A stretch of 64,000 nt of DNA from Peronospora farinosa. Its lineage: Eukaryota > Oomycota > Peronosporomycetes > Peronosporales > Peronosporaceae. Position numbers and translations under genes: made by a program. The DNA is taken from contig CANTFK010000968.1 of the NCBI GenBank assembly GCA_947646735.1, forward strand, positions 248,001 to 312,000, given 5' to 3'. The notes under the pieces were generated by a model, which did no database searches, was not told where the DNA came from, and worked only from the letters and a program-made list of their open reading frames with translations. This document shows, in pieces, positions 1-10,149 of this stretch. Position 1 is the first letter of the stretch. Every line of letters begins with the position of its first letter.

Positions 1-2313
1 ATTGGCCTTCCGCATTTAAAAGTTGAGTAGAACTTTGCAATTGGGATGCTGGCGTCCTGATTGCTCAAGACAATGTCGATCAGCCTATAAACAAGGCTTC
101 CGATTCCCATCTAGAAGTCGAGGCTGCTCTTGAACGTGCTGCACAGGCAAGGACAGCTCCAAGTGATATCCAGCAGTCGAACGGTAAACGTTTTGAACGG
201 ATTAAGGGTTCTGAAATTCCAGGTTCTTGTTCATTCACAGACGGCAACGCGACCGCACCCGATGCCATCGGCGCGTCGAGCACGACGGAAACGCCGATCG
301 GCCTACGAACCCCTGAATCTGGCATCAAAGCCAGACCGTGAAGCGAAGCTGGACGATATTCTTTTAGCCGCCCGATGTAGAAAGTCGGGTGGAGTAGGGA
401 CGGCAGTGTGTAAGCATCACCGATCGCCTTCAAAACCTTACATGGACCGATGAAGCGTGGCGAGAGTTTGCTCGCGTCTAGGTTAGTAATCTCTGAATCC
501 CTTAGACCCTCTGTAGACAAAAAATACACGATCGCCTTCCTCAAACTTGCTCATGTCCTTTCTGCCATGTTTGTCAGCGTTCTCTTTCTGTTGGCCTACC
601 GCAGATAGTAGTGCGTCGCGTACAAACCGAGTGATGGCTTGACGTTGGAGTATAAACTTCTACACAGCCATGTCATCAATCGGTCGCGCCGACTCAATCG
701 GCGAGTAGTTGGAAGTAGGCGAAAGCTTACTCGAAAACGGGCCAATTAATGTCTGTGCAGTCCATCGAGCTAACGGGGTGCCACGTCAAGTGGCGTCAAA
801 ACATCAGTTTACGCCTTGGATCGGGTTGATACATTCGCGCTCAAAAAACCGTGAGCTGCACTCGATTCTTGTTTTATCACCGTCATCCCCCTCCAGAGTG
901 GAGCCACTAGGTGCCGTAGGTCGCCCCACAGAAAGAAGAGAAGAAATTCGAGGGTGACAATCCGAATACACAAAATATGGTGTCTGCCATGTTGACGGGT
1001 GTACGGCATTATCAGCAAATAGAAAACTGCACTCCAGCTTGTGAATGACGTAACATAAATTCGAAGAACCTCTTCGAGGACTCGGTTTTCGCGCTCGATT
1101 TGACCATCTGTTTCTGAATTGGCCGCTGTCGGCATCTGCAGCTTCTACAGAGACGTTCAAAATGCGGATGTGAATCGAGGATCACGATCCGAAACAATAT
1201 TTTCGGGTAATCCATAATTACGAACTATGCGTCAATAAAGGGCACCGCGGTCTTTGCCGCGGTGATCGTATTTCAAACAGGCAACAGATGTGTCTTCTTG
1301 CTGAATCTGTTGACAAAAACCAGGATACCCTTTCGATCTTGACTATCGGGCGCGAGGCCGAAGATAAAATCCATCGAAGCTGAACGCCAGGGCTCGGCTT
1401 CAATCGGCAATGGTCGCAGGGGAGCTGCGACGATGAATATGGCTTCACTCGTTGGCAGAGTTCGCACGTTAGAATTTAGTTGCGCACTCATGGGGCCAGT
1501 AAAAGTCACGAGATACAGCCGCGAAAGTCTTTCGCAGCCTAAGTGGCCACTAGACGGAGCATCCTGATACTCGTGAATGATTTGAGTACGCAAATCCATG
1601 TCGTTGGCGATCACCGTGCGAGGAGCGTCAAATTGTCGAAGATATACAGAAGCAAGTCTCTATCCAAACTGCATCGTTGAATATGATCACGCTTGCTTCT
1701 TGAAAGAGCTCCCAGTGCACTATCACTGAAAGCACGCAGATAAGCAATTACATCCGGGTAATCTGGATCATTATCGTAAGCCGCGACGATCTCGTTGAAT
1801 AAGCACAGCTCGGGTGTAGCCCCAGTTATATTTGGAGATAAACACATCGAACATCGATCATCATCATCATCATTGTCGTCATTAATCTTCTGATGACCAG
1901 CGCAGTCCGAGGATCGTAGTCGGGACGTCGTGACAGAGCGTCGTCAAGAATAATAGTCTTGACCGGCTTGTAGTGCACGACAAAATTGTACGTGGAAAAG
2001 AAGGAAAGTCACTGCGTGATAATACACGACGTCAGATGCCGAGCCATCTGCACGTTGTCGCGCACTGTCAGTTTTTCCTGTATTATAGACAGTAATATTA
2101 ATGGCACCAATTTCTCCTCTTTTGGTGGCTCGAACGCAAGACGAAGATCGTCCTGGATGGTATCCAGGGTGGGGAACACGTGCTCGCCACAATTATCTTA
2201 CCAAGAGTCCATTCCTTGGTTTTCGCGGTAAGGCGAGAAAGGAGAAAATTACCCTTTGCTTGGATGCCTCGAGAAGCCTCGAGGCGATAGCGATGTAGAC
2301 TTCTCGGAACCAT
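1..2313 (-). mobile_element. Decayed Ty3/gypsy retrotransposon remnant (RNase H to integrase C-terminus)
   Basis: Read on the minus strand, pieces of a Ty3/gypsy pol follow in the right order but in different frames. At about 2010-1920 lies an RNase H end (YNFVVHYKP, then DALSRRPDYDPR). The integrase zinc-binding region and core start lie at 1847-1273 (EYQDAPSSGHLGCERL, SMDFIFGL). A core end (SETDGQIERENRVLEE) lies near 1135-1080. A C-terminal region (LSPRFIGPCKVLKAIGDAYTL, HPTFYIGRLKEYRP) lies at about 460-330. Frame changes and stops between pieces show it is dead. An ATC microsatellite at about 1857-1877 sits just past the RNase H part. gag, protease and RT are not recognised, and no LTR pair could be defined. 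Its C-terminal sequence differs from the second element, so it is another family. Confidence 0.85.
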
Positions 2314-2820
2314 CGATTCAGCGACAATCGATCTTACCTTCTCCTGAGTAGGAGGAAGTTTCCATCTTCACGGCCTAATTTCATGAAGGTCTCGAGGACG
2401 TTATACCTCGCCGGTAGGGTATGGCAAGCTCGCGGGCCGTGGACTCATGTACGACAAGACGTTGACCATCAGTGGTCGCGTATCTCATTATTTCTCGTTG
2501 GAGGCACAGCTGTACCTCCTAGTTCGGAGGTTACAGCCTGCGGCAAAGCTGAATTTCTTGGCTTAAGTGCATCCGCGTCTACGTGAGACGTATCCCGATA
2601 TGGCTTAAGTAAATAAACGTCGAACACGCAAATTGCGAGGCTAATATAGCGTATACTCTAGGTCCTTCTTGGCCACGACCGTGAGAGGTCCGATGAAGCG
2701 TGGGCGCAACTTCGTCTTAATGACAGCAGACACTAATGTAGTAGGTAGGCTTTAAGCATTTAGTACTACTTGGTCTCATACCTCATAACATTTAATACAA
2801 CTCCTGCCTTTAGCATCCGC

Positions 2821-3324
2821 TTATTCTTTTTGTTTGTCTTGGCTATCAGCCATTGCGTCACGCATATGTCGTAAGACATTCAACCGCGTTGCGAGAAACG
2901 CTTTCACCTGTTTCTTAATAGTAACAGGGCTGACATCAGCAAGCCAATCGGCAACCTCTCCCCCATCAAGCTCTGAACCACTCGGTGGTAGTAATAACCG
3001 AGCGGGTGGGTGTGTGAGACCATTCACATAGAATGGAGTGTAGCCGGGCAGAGGCGTGCACAAAGCATTGAGTGCAGACTCAACAATAGCGAGTATAGAG
3101 CTCCAACGCCGAGGCGTATCAGCACAAAAGCTTCGTAGGAGATCCTCAACGATGCGATCAACACGTTCAGTTTGACCATCGGTCTGCGTGATCTGCGCTG
3201 TACCTTCACCGCCAATTGAATCCGGCACAGCCTCTAGGTGAGCCATCTTGCTTAAACAATCAGCAAAAACCATAATACCCAAGTTACCATGTGAATTTTT
3301 CGGTAGGCCAAGCTCAAAATCCAT
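2821..3324 (-). pseudogene. Integrase core and tail of the gypsy element (broken)
   Basis: A 167-codon open stretch starts at MDFELGLPKNSHGNLGIMVF (integrase core strand with the first catalytic Asp), then jumps to TQTDGQTERVDRIVEDLLR. Other gypsy integrases have roughly 50 residues between these, including the second Asp, so an internal deletion is inferred. It continues into the usual C-terminal helices (LATRLNVLRHMRDAMADSQDKQKE). No functional integrase can come from it. Confidence 0.85.
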
Positions 3325-4011
3325 ACTAATGGACTCCTAACACTCAATAGGGATAGGCGAACTAGCCAGCGCGCCGCCTAATGGTGAGAGGGTTTAGCCA
3401 TTGACACGTTTCACACCTAAGCACATATGTGCTCACCCATTTGTACTTTTTTTAAAGCACCCATAACGTTGACATACTAAGCCATAGGTCTTCTCACGAC
3501 CCAATTGACCGCCAATGGCGATTTCATGTGCCTCATAGAGAATAAGATATAATATCATGAGGAACCACAATGCGCGGTGGAACTGTCGTGTTCGTACAAT
3601 AGTACAAAAGCCCCTGATCGATAGAATATAGATGGTGGCTCGCACGTAATCATGCCGACAATCTAATGTCCGAGTCTATAAACTCATCATTGCCAAGTGT
3701 ATGAATCAAATCTACACAATGATCGTCTTTAGCATACGCCGTACGAATGAGGTCCGTGATCGAATAAGACAACGTCGTAACATGAGCAAGCTCATAGTCA
3801 GGCTGGCGTGATAACGCATCAACCAAAGCGTTTTTCTTGCCCGCTTATACTTAACCCCGAAGTTATATTCGGCAGAGAATGAAAATCAGTCGGATCATTC
3901 TCTGCGAGAGATGAGGCAACTGAGTCGCAGTGCGTAAAGATGCATGATCGGTATAGATCACAAAAGGCTTCGAGCCCAGCAGATGAATTCTGAATATGAC
4001 TGAAGCATACT

Positions 4012-5264
4012 TCATTGCAAGTAGCTCCTTCTCATGAATGGATAGTTCTTCTCTGCAGCTTTCAGCTGGCGAGATTTAAAGGCGATCACACGCTCACGGC
4101 CTTCATCATTTTTTTGTAACAGAGCACTGCCAATGAAAATCCGACGCGTCACAGACGACGCTAAACGGTCGGTCAGGGTCTGGCAAAGCCAAAATAGGAG
4201 CATGAATAATGCTTGCCTTCACCGCTTGAAAAAGCGTCTTCGTGTTCGGCATATCTACTTATTTTGAGGAGGTTGAATAAGGGCCGAGCCATATCAGCGT
4301 AATTCTCGCTGTACTTATGCAAGTAATTGGCAAGGCCAAGCTACTAACGCAAGTCCTTCTGGAACTGTTGAACAGGCCACTAGACTATGGCTTTGACCTT
4401 AGCTGTATCCGCTCGGAGGCCTCGCTTCCAAGTGAAGCTCCATAAACATGGAATCTCTTCGGCACCAAAAATGCACTTAGATGCATTAGAATATAGCTTA
4501 TTAGTGTGCATGCACTCGAGCACATCTCTTAAATGAACATCGAATTTCAATTGAATATCACCCGGGATCGCTGATGGCTCTCAATATCCGACCGCCCATG
4601 TTCAGCACGACTATGGACAAAAATGTTCAAAGTACACATGTGCATAATTTTGATGGGGTCGAATAATTGTGTCATCAAACGTTCAAACGTAGCCGAAGCA
4701 TTCGATAGCCCCTGGGGAGTCACCAATCACCCCCAGAGTATACCGCTCGGAGTACTAACCGCGGTGAGCGGAATATCGCTAGCTCGCATAAGCAATTGGT
4801 AATAACCATCGACTAAGTCGAGCGAGCTGTACATGGTACAGCCGGCCATATTGTTCTGAAAAACATCCTTCCTGGAATTGGCGTCTGTGCAGGTATAGTG
4901 GCTGCATTGATCGTATTATAAGCATGAACAATACGCCACTTACCATCGGGTTTTTAACACAAAAAATAGGTGTCGAGTGCGGAGATTTACTCTCGCGCAC
5001 CATACTCGCCGCGTGCTTTGCACGAAAGAACTCGTCAATGAAGTCACACTGTTCTTTGGTTAAAGGCCACTGCCGTGCTACGCAGTATTTGGTTTCAGGA
5101 ACCAAGTCAATATCATGACGTACACCCCTATCAGGAGGTAGAACAGATGGTGGATCATAGCACACCACGTCCTGAAATTCCTTAACTAAAGGGTAGTATG
5201 GATCCAAAGGGTTCCTATAGATAGATGATTCACTACGTGCACTAAGTGCATCGTAGTGGATCAT
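4012..5264 (-). pseudogene. Reverse transcriptase / RNase H part of the gypsy element (broken)
   Basis: The stretch 5264-4779 carries the RT entry region (PPDRGVRHDIDLVPETKYC, then WPLTKEQCDFIDEFFRAKH and ESKSPHSTPIFCVKNP). It then loses frame in the template-binding part. Near 4600 the palm motif is mutated from YFDD-type to YFEHF. At 4203-4012 an RNase H fragment (ALLQKNDEGRERVIAFKSRQLK) remains. Several frame changes separate these pieces. Confidence 0.82.
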
Positions 5265-5282
5265 CTATCTATAGGAACCCTT
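5207..5282. repeat. 76-bp near-perfect palindrome (cruciform/hairpin)
   Basis: The left arm begins AAGGGTTCCTATAGATAG and the right arm ends CTATCTATAGGAACCCTT. The arms pair almost to the centre (TGCACT-A-AGTGCA) with one mismatch and one unpaired base. It sits exactly between the protease ORF end (5281) and the RT ORF start (5264) of the dead gypsy element. It could be a foldback/MITE insertion, a strand-switch repair scar or an assembly artefact. Confidence 0.9.
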
Positions 5283-5700
5283 ATACACCAATATACAGCA
5301 CAATAAACGACTCGAGCAGTGGCTCGCGCCAATAGTGCTCTTGTTTCCTAGCGAAGGTGGATTCATGACTCTCGAAAGCTTCACTAGGAACATTACGCGT
5401 TGCGTCTACGGTTTCGCCCTCCCAGCGATCATGACTCGTAGCGTTATAGCCAAGCCATCCGAGAATCAGATCATATTCTGAGTCCAAATCTAGGAAAAGA
5501 CAGTGTTCGATGTTACTGAAATCCAGAAACTTCACTCCTAAGCTCAACGGATCGGTGGCCCCCGTGCCCCAGTCGCGAGACGGATCGTAATAAAATTATC
5601 TTCTTGCACTTTCAGCTCTTCAGCAAACTGGAGATTTCCTTCAAGGGTACGGCGTCAAGCATAATTACTTGACGCCCCTGAGTCAATAAATATTGGCCTT
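5281..5700 (-). pseudogene. Retropepsin-like protease region of the gypsy element (broken)
   Basis: The minus strand shows RPIFIDSGASSN at about 5700-5660, the aspartic protease active-site motif, followed by a stop. The frame resumes as LGVKFLDFSNIEHCLFLDLDSEYDLILG at 5547-5460, the family's typical protease end. The ORF stops at 5281, at the outer edge of a palindrome. Confidence 0.75.
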
Positions 5701-5860
5701 GGCTTATAAAACGCCCTTAATGGTTGCTAATACCGCCAACAAGCCTTGCTTGTTATAGTGTCTAGCAGAATTTTCAATCGAATGTAGGGCTAAGCCCATT
5801 TCACCATTTTCTCCTAGAGGTTACACAGACTTAATTCATTCCCAGTAGGGCGCCTCGCGT

Positions 5861-6872
5861 CTACTGGGAGTCTACGATTTCTTCCACGACCAGCCTTTCG
5901 GCTTGGAAGTGGGCTGTAGCTCTGCCGATTCTGACGTTGCTTACGCAATAGACAACTTGGGCGGAGGCGCCTTGTGCTTCCGCGCAGGTAACATATACAG
6001 ATGTTACGTTGCTACTCTGCAGCTTGAAGCTCAGCTTCTTCACCTTCAGCATGGCTGAGGTCCATGGGCTCTACCCCAACAAGTGAGCTCAAAAATAACC
6101 ATGGGTACCGAAGCTAGCCCCTCGGCGTTCAACGCTACGTCGACCACCTCCTCGAAGATCGAAGGGTGGACACAAAAGATTTTCGCCCAGACAACTCCAG
6201 TGCGTAGTCCTTCATAAAGATGATAACTCGGAACTCTTCCGGCAGAGGGTCTATTTGTATATCAGCACATGAGCTCTCAGCTCTTGGAAAAATTTCCGAC
6301 AAATCCTTCTCCCTTGTCGAGAAGCCAAGAAGCGCGATCGCACGCGATAAGCCTAATTAGGCGGTGCAAATATCCGAGACATATGTTGTTTTAGCAAATT
6401 CCATGTGGGAAACGCTGCGTCTACAGACGCATCGCACGTAAATGCCTATTCTCGGGCTCTGCCACTAAGCTTCGTAATGGCTAGTCCCACCCGCTGCTGC
6501 TCCGATCTGAACATAGCGGCGCTCATAGCCATCTCGACCTCCCGGATCCAGCGGAGTAGGTTTTTCCTTACTTACCTTCGAAGGTTTTACGCTTATTACA
6601 AGCGGTTAAACCTTCGGTTCTTGATCAGCTACCGAAGGGTAGCTCGTCGGCAAAGACGACGCTACATGGTCATGCCCTTGACCAATTAAAGTTTCTTCGT
6701 AACGCATTAAGGCCTTAAGACGTGCATCAAGCACTTCGGGCCTTGGGCCAAAAGAGCTTCGATTTGGTGGGGCCCAACGACCGCAGATAAAAAAATTGGT
6801 CAGCGCGAGGCGTTGCGCCTTGGAGAGTTGGTTACTACTCTCCATCCCACGGAGGTTCAGTTGTTTATACAT
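5861..6872 (-). pseudogene. gag-like remnant of the gypsy element
   Basis: Two minus-strand open stretches (6872-6606 and 6052-5861) lie where gag should be, upstream of the protease. No zinc knuckle was recognised. The assignment rests on position and on one-way order with the pol fragments, not on a motif. Confidence 0.4.
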
Positions 6873-6879
6873 TTCAGGT

Positions 6880-7289
6880 GTGAGAAGACTACAAGTGCTA
6901 CCAATTTTAGCGGAGCTACACAGCTCTTAAGTCAGAGGAAGACTTGAAAGGCCAAAAGCCTATTAGTTATAAAGAACTAAATAAAGCTACGGCTAAAAGC
7001 CACTTAGTTCTAAGAAGCTAATTAAACGATATCCGTTCAATGGAACTGGGAGAGAATTCTGCAGTTAACGCGCTATGCTTACAAGCGTAATAACCTTACG
7101 GTCATCTAAGACCTAAGCGCACAAGGTGCATTAGAAAACAAGTGTTACAAAGACTTTGCTTCTATAACTCAAAATGAGAACTGATTTTTTTATATGAATT
7201 AAGATATCACATTTAACAACTTGAGGTTGTCAATAGTGTAACTAAGGTTGACAACATTAAGTTGCTCGCTGTAACGGAGTTACACGTAT
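6880..7289. other. AT-rich stretch without a gene; possible LTR of the gypsy element
   Basis: There is no convincing ORF. It lies where the 5' LTR and leader of the minus-strand gypsy element would be, but no TG...CA pair was found. The right end abuts the point at which homology to a trypsin-like gene begins (about 7290). Confidence 0.4.
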
Positions 7290-7755
7290 CTTGTTCACAA
7301 CCGTTGTAAACAAGATACGTCATCCAAAGTACGCGAGTGAGACCAACTCGTACGACTTTTTGGTGCTTGAGCTCGAGCAAGCCAGCTCTTTTTCTCCCAT
7401 TGCGCTCGCCAAGGCCGACGACTCGGACATCGCTGGTGGTGGCAACGTGACGGCCATGGGTTGGGGTGCTACTTCTCAAGGTGGCAACCTGCCGACCGAA
7501 TTACTTCGTATCGACGTGCCCCTGGTAAACAATACCGCGTGTGCCAAGGTTCTTGATATCGACAACTCAATGCTGTGCGCCGGAGAGGGACTCCACATGG
7601 ACGCGTGCCAGTGTGATTCTGGTGGGCCGCTTATTACAGAGCAGTCGAGTGAAGACGTGCTCATTGGCGTCGTAGCTGAGACAATGGGTGTGGACGTGCC
7701 GGATACCTCGGCGTTTATGCTCGAGTCTCCGTCGCGACTGGCTAAGCACAAATGA
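7290..7755 (+). pseudogene. Trypsin-like serine protease, 5'-truncated copy
   Basis: The translation matches the C-terminal two thirds of the protease at 21598-22472 almost residue for residue: HPKYASETNSYDFLVLEL with the catalytic Asp strand, GWGATSQGGN, then DSGGP with the catalytic Ser. The signal peptide and His half are absent. The residue before DSGGP is Cys instead of Gly, and after IGVV the usual SWG pocket is scrambled. The stop comes early. This is a truncated non-functional copy; family members in oomycetes include secreted proteases and glucanase inhibitor proteins. It is the left end of the first duplicated block. Confidence 0.85.
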
Positions 7756-7932
7756 GACGTCATTTCAAGCACTTGCGACCGCTACTACGCGTGCATCTAG
7801 CAATTCTTCTCTTCCAATCCTATCTCGACTATGGCTCGTCAACAATGGTAAAAGGCGCTTATACACGGCTTAACCGCACACTCAAAAGCTTCTTCTAGCC
7901 GCCATAAAGTACAATAGACAGAAGACGTATCA

Positions 7933-8501
7933 TTGGGTGCCGCGGCTGTTGCTGCCACGTTTGGCGACGAGCCAGTAGAAGATGCTGCACTCCCGGACAA
8001 TGAAGCCGATGAAGACGTCGAGACTGTTGCAGCGGATATGCAAAGTTTGAGCCGCATTCAGCGCAAGCGCCTGGAGCGGCGCGCCGCCTATATACGAAAG
8101 ATTGGAATGGTGTCGTGCATGATGCAGGAGTAGCAGAGCCTGGCATGATGCAGGCAAGCGGCGTGTTCGATGGTCTGGAAGAACTGTTGAGCTCACTGTT
8201 TCCGGCCGATGAAAATAAGAAGAAAAGCAAAAGTTGAAGAGATAGATAGAAGAAAACGCTGAGTGGTCATCAACGCCAGAAGCTGGCGGTGGGTGAGCTG
8301 GGCCATCTCAAGATCATGCAGACACATAAAGGTTTCAAGAGCGACCCGTTTGCGGCCATTCCGGCCCATCTGCAGAATACCGTGGTCAGGCCGCCAATCA
8401 GTAGTTGCTGCAGAAGACCAATGCTGCCAAGAGAAAAAGAGCGAAAGGTGCTGCTAGTATGGACGTTGAGGCTTAGTATTATAGCTCAAGAGTATACATG
8501 A
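7933..8501 (+). pseudogene. SLX9-like ribosome biogenesis protein, broken
   Basis: Frame 1 gives an acidic stretch ending LSRIQRKRLERRAAYIRKIG up to a stop at 8133. Another frame continues with SGVFDGLEELLSSLFPADENKKK, then stops at about 8235 and 8248. It ends in LGHLKIMQTHKGFKSDPFAAIPAHLQNT. The basic RKRLERR helix plus the C-terminal phrase FxxDPFAAIxxHLxNT is the pattern of SLX9/FAM207 proteins, which act in 40S pre-ribosome maturation. A short direct duplication (GCATGATGCAGG) accompanies the first frame change. The inverted duplicate near 38150 lacks this gene. Confidence 0.55.
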
Positions 8502-9290
8502 TGAACAGATAATGTGTGGTGTTGCTACTTAGAGGCTGGGCAGGACTGTTCAGTGTTGTAAGATGGAGACAATGGCATGGCGGACGGCCAGGAAAATCTC
8601 TCCCCGTGTCTCGTACTTGGAGCAACAACGCCCAAAGAGGCCGACCATCGTAAGCTTCTTACGAAAGTGGGCCTCAAGCTATTTGTATATCATTAGAGAA
8701 CAGATTATGACGAGAGTAGATTCTTGGGCTCGAACTCGTATGATCGTTTTATCGGCCATGCTCTATGTGGCGCAGTCGTAGAGAGACCGTAGATGTAAAC
8801 ATATCAGTCGAAGACGGTCGCACCTGCTCGGAAGTTTAAAGACCACATCCGACGTTAAGCGCCCACTTGGAGTGCGTTGTGCTTCATTGATATAAGCGAT
8901 ACCTCGCAAATTAAATTGAAATGTGAGCAACAGCCATTGGGTCGGACGAGATAGGAAAAAAGATCAAGAAAAGAGAAGCTAATTTGGTTGTTTGATGTAA
9001 TGTCATTGCGTCGTCGCTTTAGTGGCAACGTCTCAATGTATATGGGATGTTGTATTTCAAGCATTTGTGGAGGATGCCGAGTTCTTGCAATGGATATCTG
9101 GTTTTTGCAGTTTGTTTGTGCTGAAGTTGATGTTGATGACGGTGTGAAAGGTAAAGGCATAGTGTGATGGATGAATGGCTGTATAGAGTCGTCCAAGTAG
9201 TGAATGCTTAAAGATAGGTGGGAATCTCAGCCCAAGACGAATGACAAGTCTTATATGAAAGCCGAGCTTCAGTCGGTCAATGCTATAGTG
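8502..9290. other. Noncoding spacer of the duplicated block
   Basis: No sure gene. The reverse complement of about 8690-8870 aligns with 38010-38150, and that of about 9100-9300 with 37150-37235 and 37795-37990, so this is the duplicated spacer. A minus-strand stretch near 8650-8560 (KKLTMVGLFGRCCSKYETRG) looks faintly coding but was not recognised. Confidence 0.6.
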
Positions 9291-9655
9291 TACTGGTTCT
9301 CGCTTTATTGCAGTCTCTCTAGCGTCCAGCTATGCTAGATATATAGATATATCTCTTGACACTCAAAGATATATATTACTTAGCTTAGCTCTTTCTGGCT
9401 ACTGACGACTTGCCTTGCACTTAGCACTTTTCTGACTGAGCTTTTGAGCTTTCATGTATGCGGCTGCAGCTAACCTGCCAGCCGCCACCTTGTCACCTAC
9501 GTTTGTCGACTCGTCCAGTTGTCGACTCGTCCCATTCTGATCTCCGCCGTTTCCCTTCTCCATTGTTTCCACGTTTCACCATCGGCATCGGTAACCGAAC
9601 GTGAGATGTGTAAACGGACGTGAAATGTTCCAACGACTTCAACTTGGGAGGAACA
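9291..9655. other. Sequence present only in the first block copy (possible insertion/solo LTR)
   Basis: In the other copy the flanking sequences are nearly joined at about 37145. Here some 365 bp intervene, including AT-rich ATATATAGATATATC runs like oomycete LTR ends. No target-site duplication could be shown. Confidence 0.35.
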
Positions 9656-10149
9656 TATCACAACAGTACGGTGGTGGTATACAATGGTGCTTACCGGCGC
9701 ATCGTTATTGTAAAGGGTGTAGTAAGAAGATATGCCAAACATAATCGCCATAGAGCAAGGAAGCAGTTGCGATGCTCGGTGATACCGCCAGCTGAAGCAG
9801 GTAAGTGTAGGAGTTGTTTCTTTTCTAACTTGCAAAGGTGTCTGAGAAGCATTTGGGGGAGGTCGTGGCTTGCAGGGCCAGCGGCAATAAATCTGCAATA
9901 GAGGCGGTGCATTGGCTGTAGTTAGGTGATGTCATTTGTCATTTATGCAGCTGTGTTTGCTTGGATCCAGCTGCAAAAGCTACCATGATCTGCTCAATAT
10001 TTAAGACCGAAGATGCAGTGTTCCACAAATCTATTTAGTAATTACACAAGGGCGTATATAGAACACAAACAGCGTTTCGCGTACACAGTCAATTATATTT
10101 AGCTCATTTTTCTCGCTTTCTCGATTAGCCGTTGCTGTTTCAGCCTTTT

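Larger units (their letters stand above)
2440..6872 (-). mobile_element. Decayed Ty3/gypsy retrotransposon, gag-like to integrase order
   Basis: On the minus strand protein remnants run in the gypsy order gag-like, protease, RT, RNase H, integrase. A DSGAS protease site lies at about 5670-5684, RT start at 5264-4880, RNase H near 4200-4020, integrase core at 3324-2821, and an integrase C-terminal motif (LRPRFIGPLTVV) at about 2710-2670. The RT active site near 4600 reads YFEHF where the family has YxDD, so both catalytic aspartates are lost. Many frameshifts and stops break the frame, and a near-perfect palindrome sits between protease and RT. LTR ends were not found; 6880-7200 may hold the 5' LTR. 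It is non-autonomous and old. Confidence 0.85.

Noticed and set aside
1986..2298. Plus-strand ORFs across the gypsy RNase H
   Set aside because: Antisense shadows of the minus-strand retroelement.
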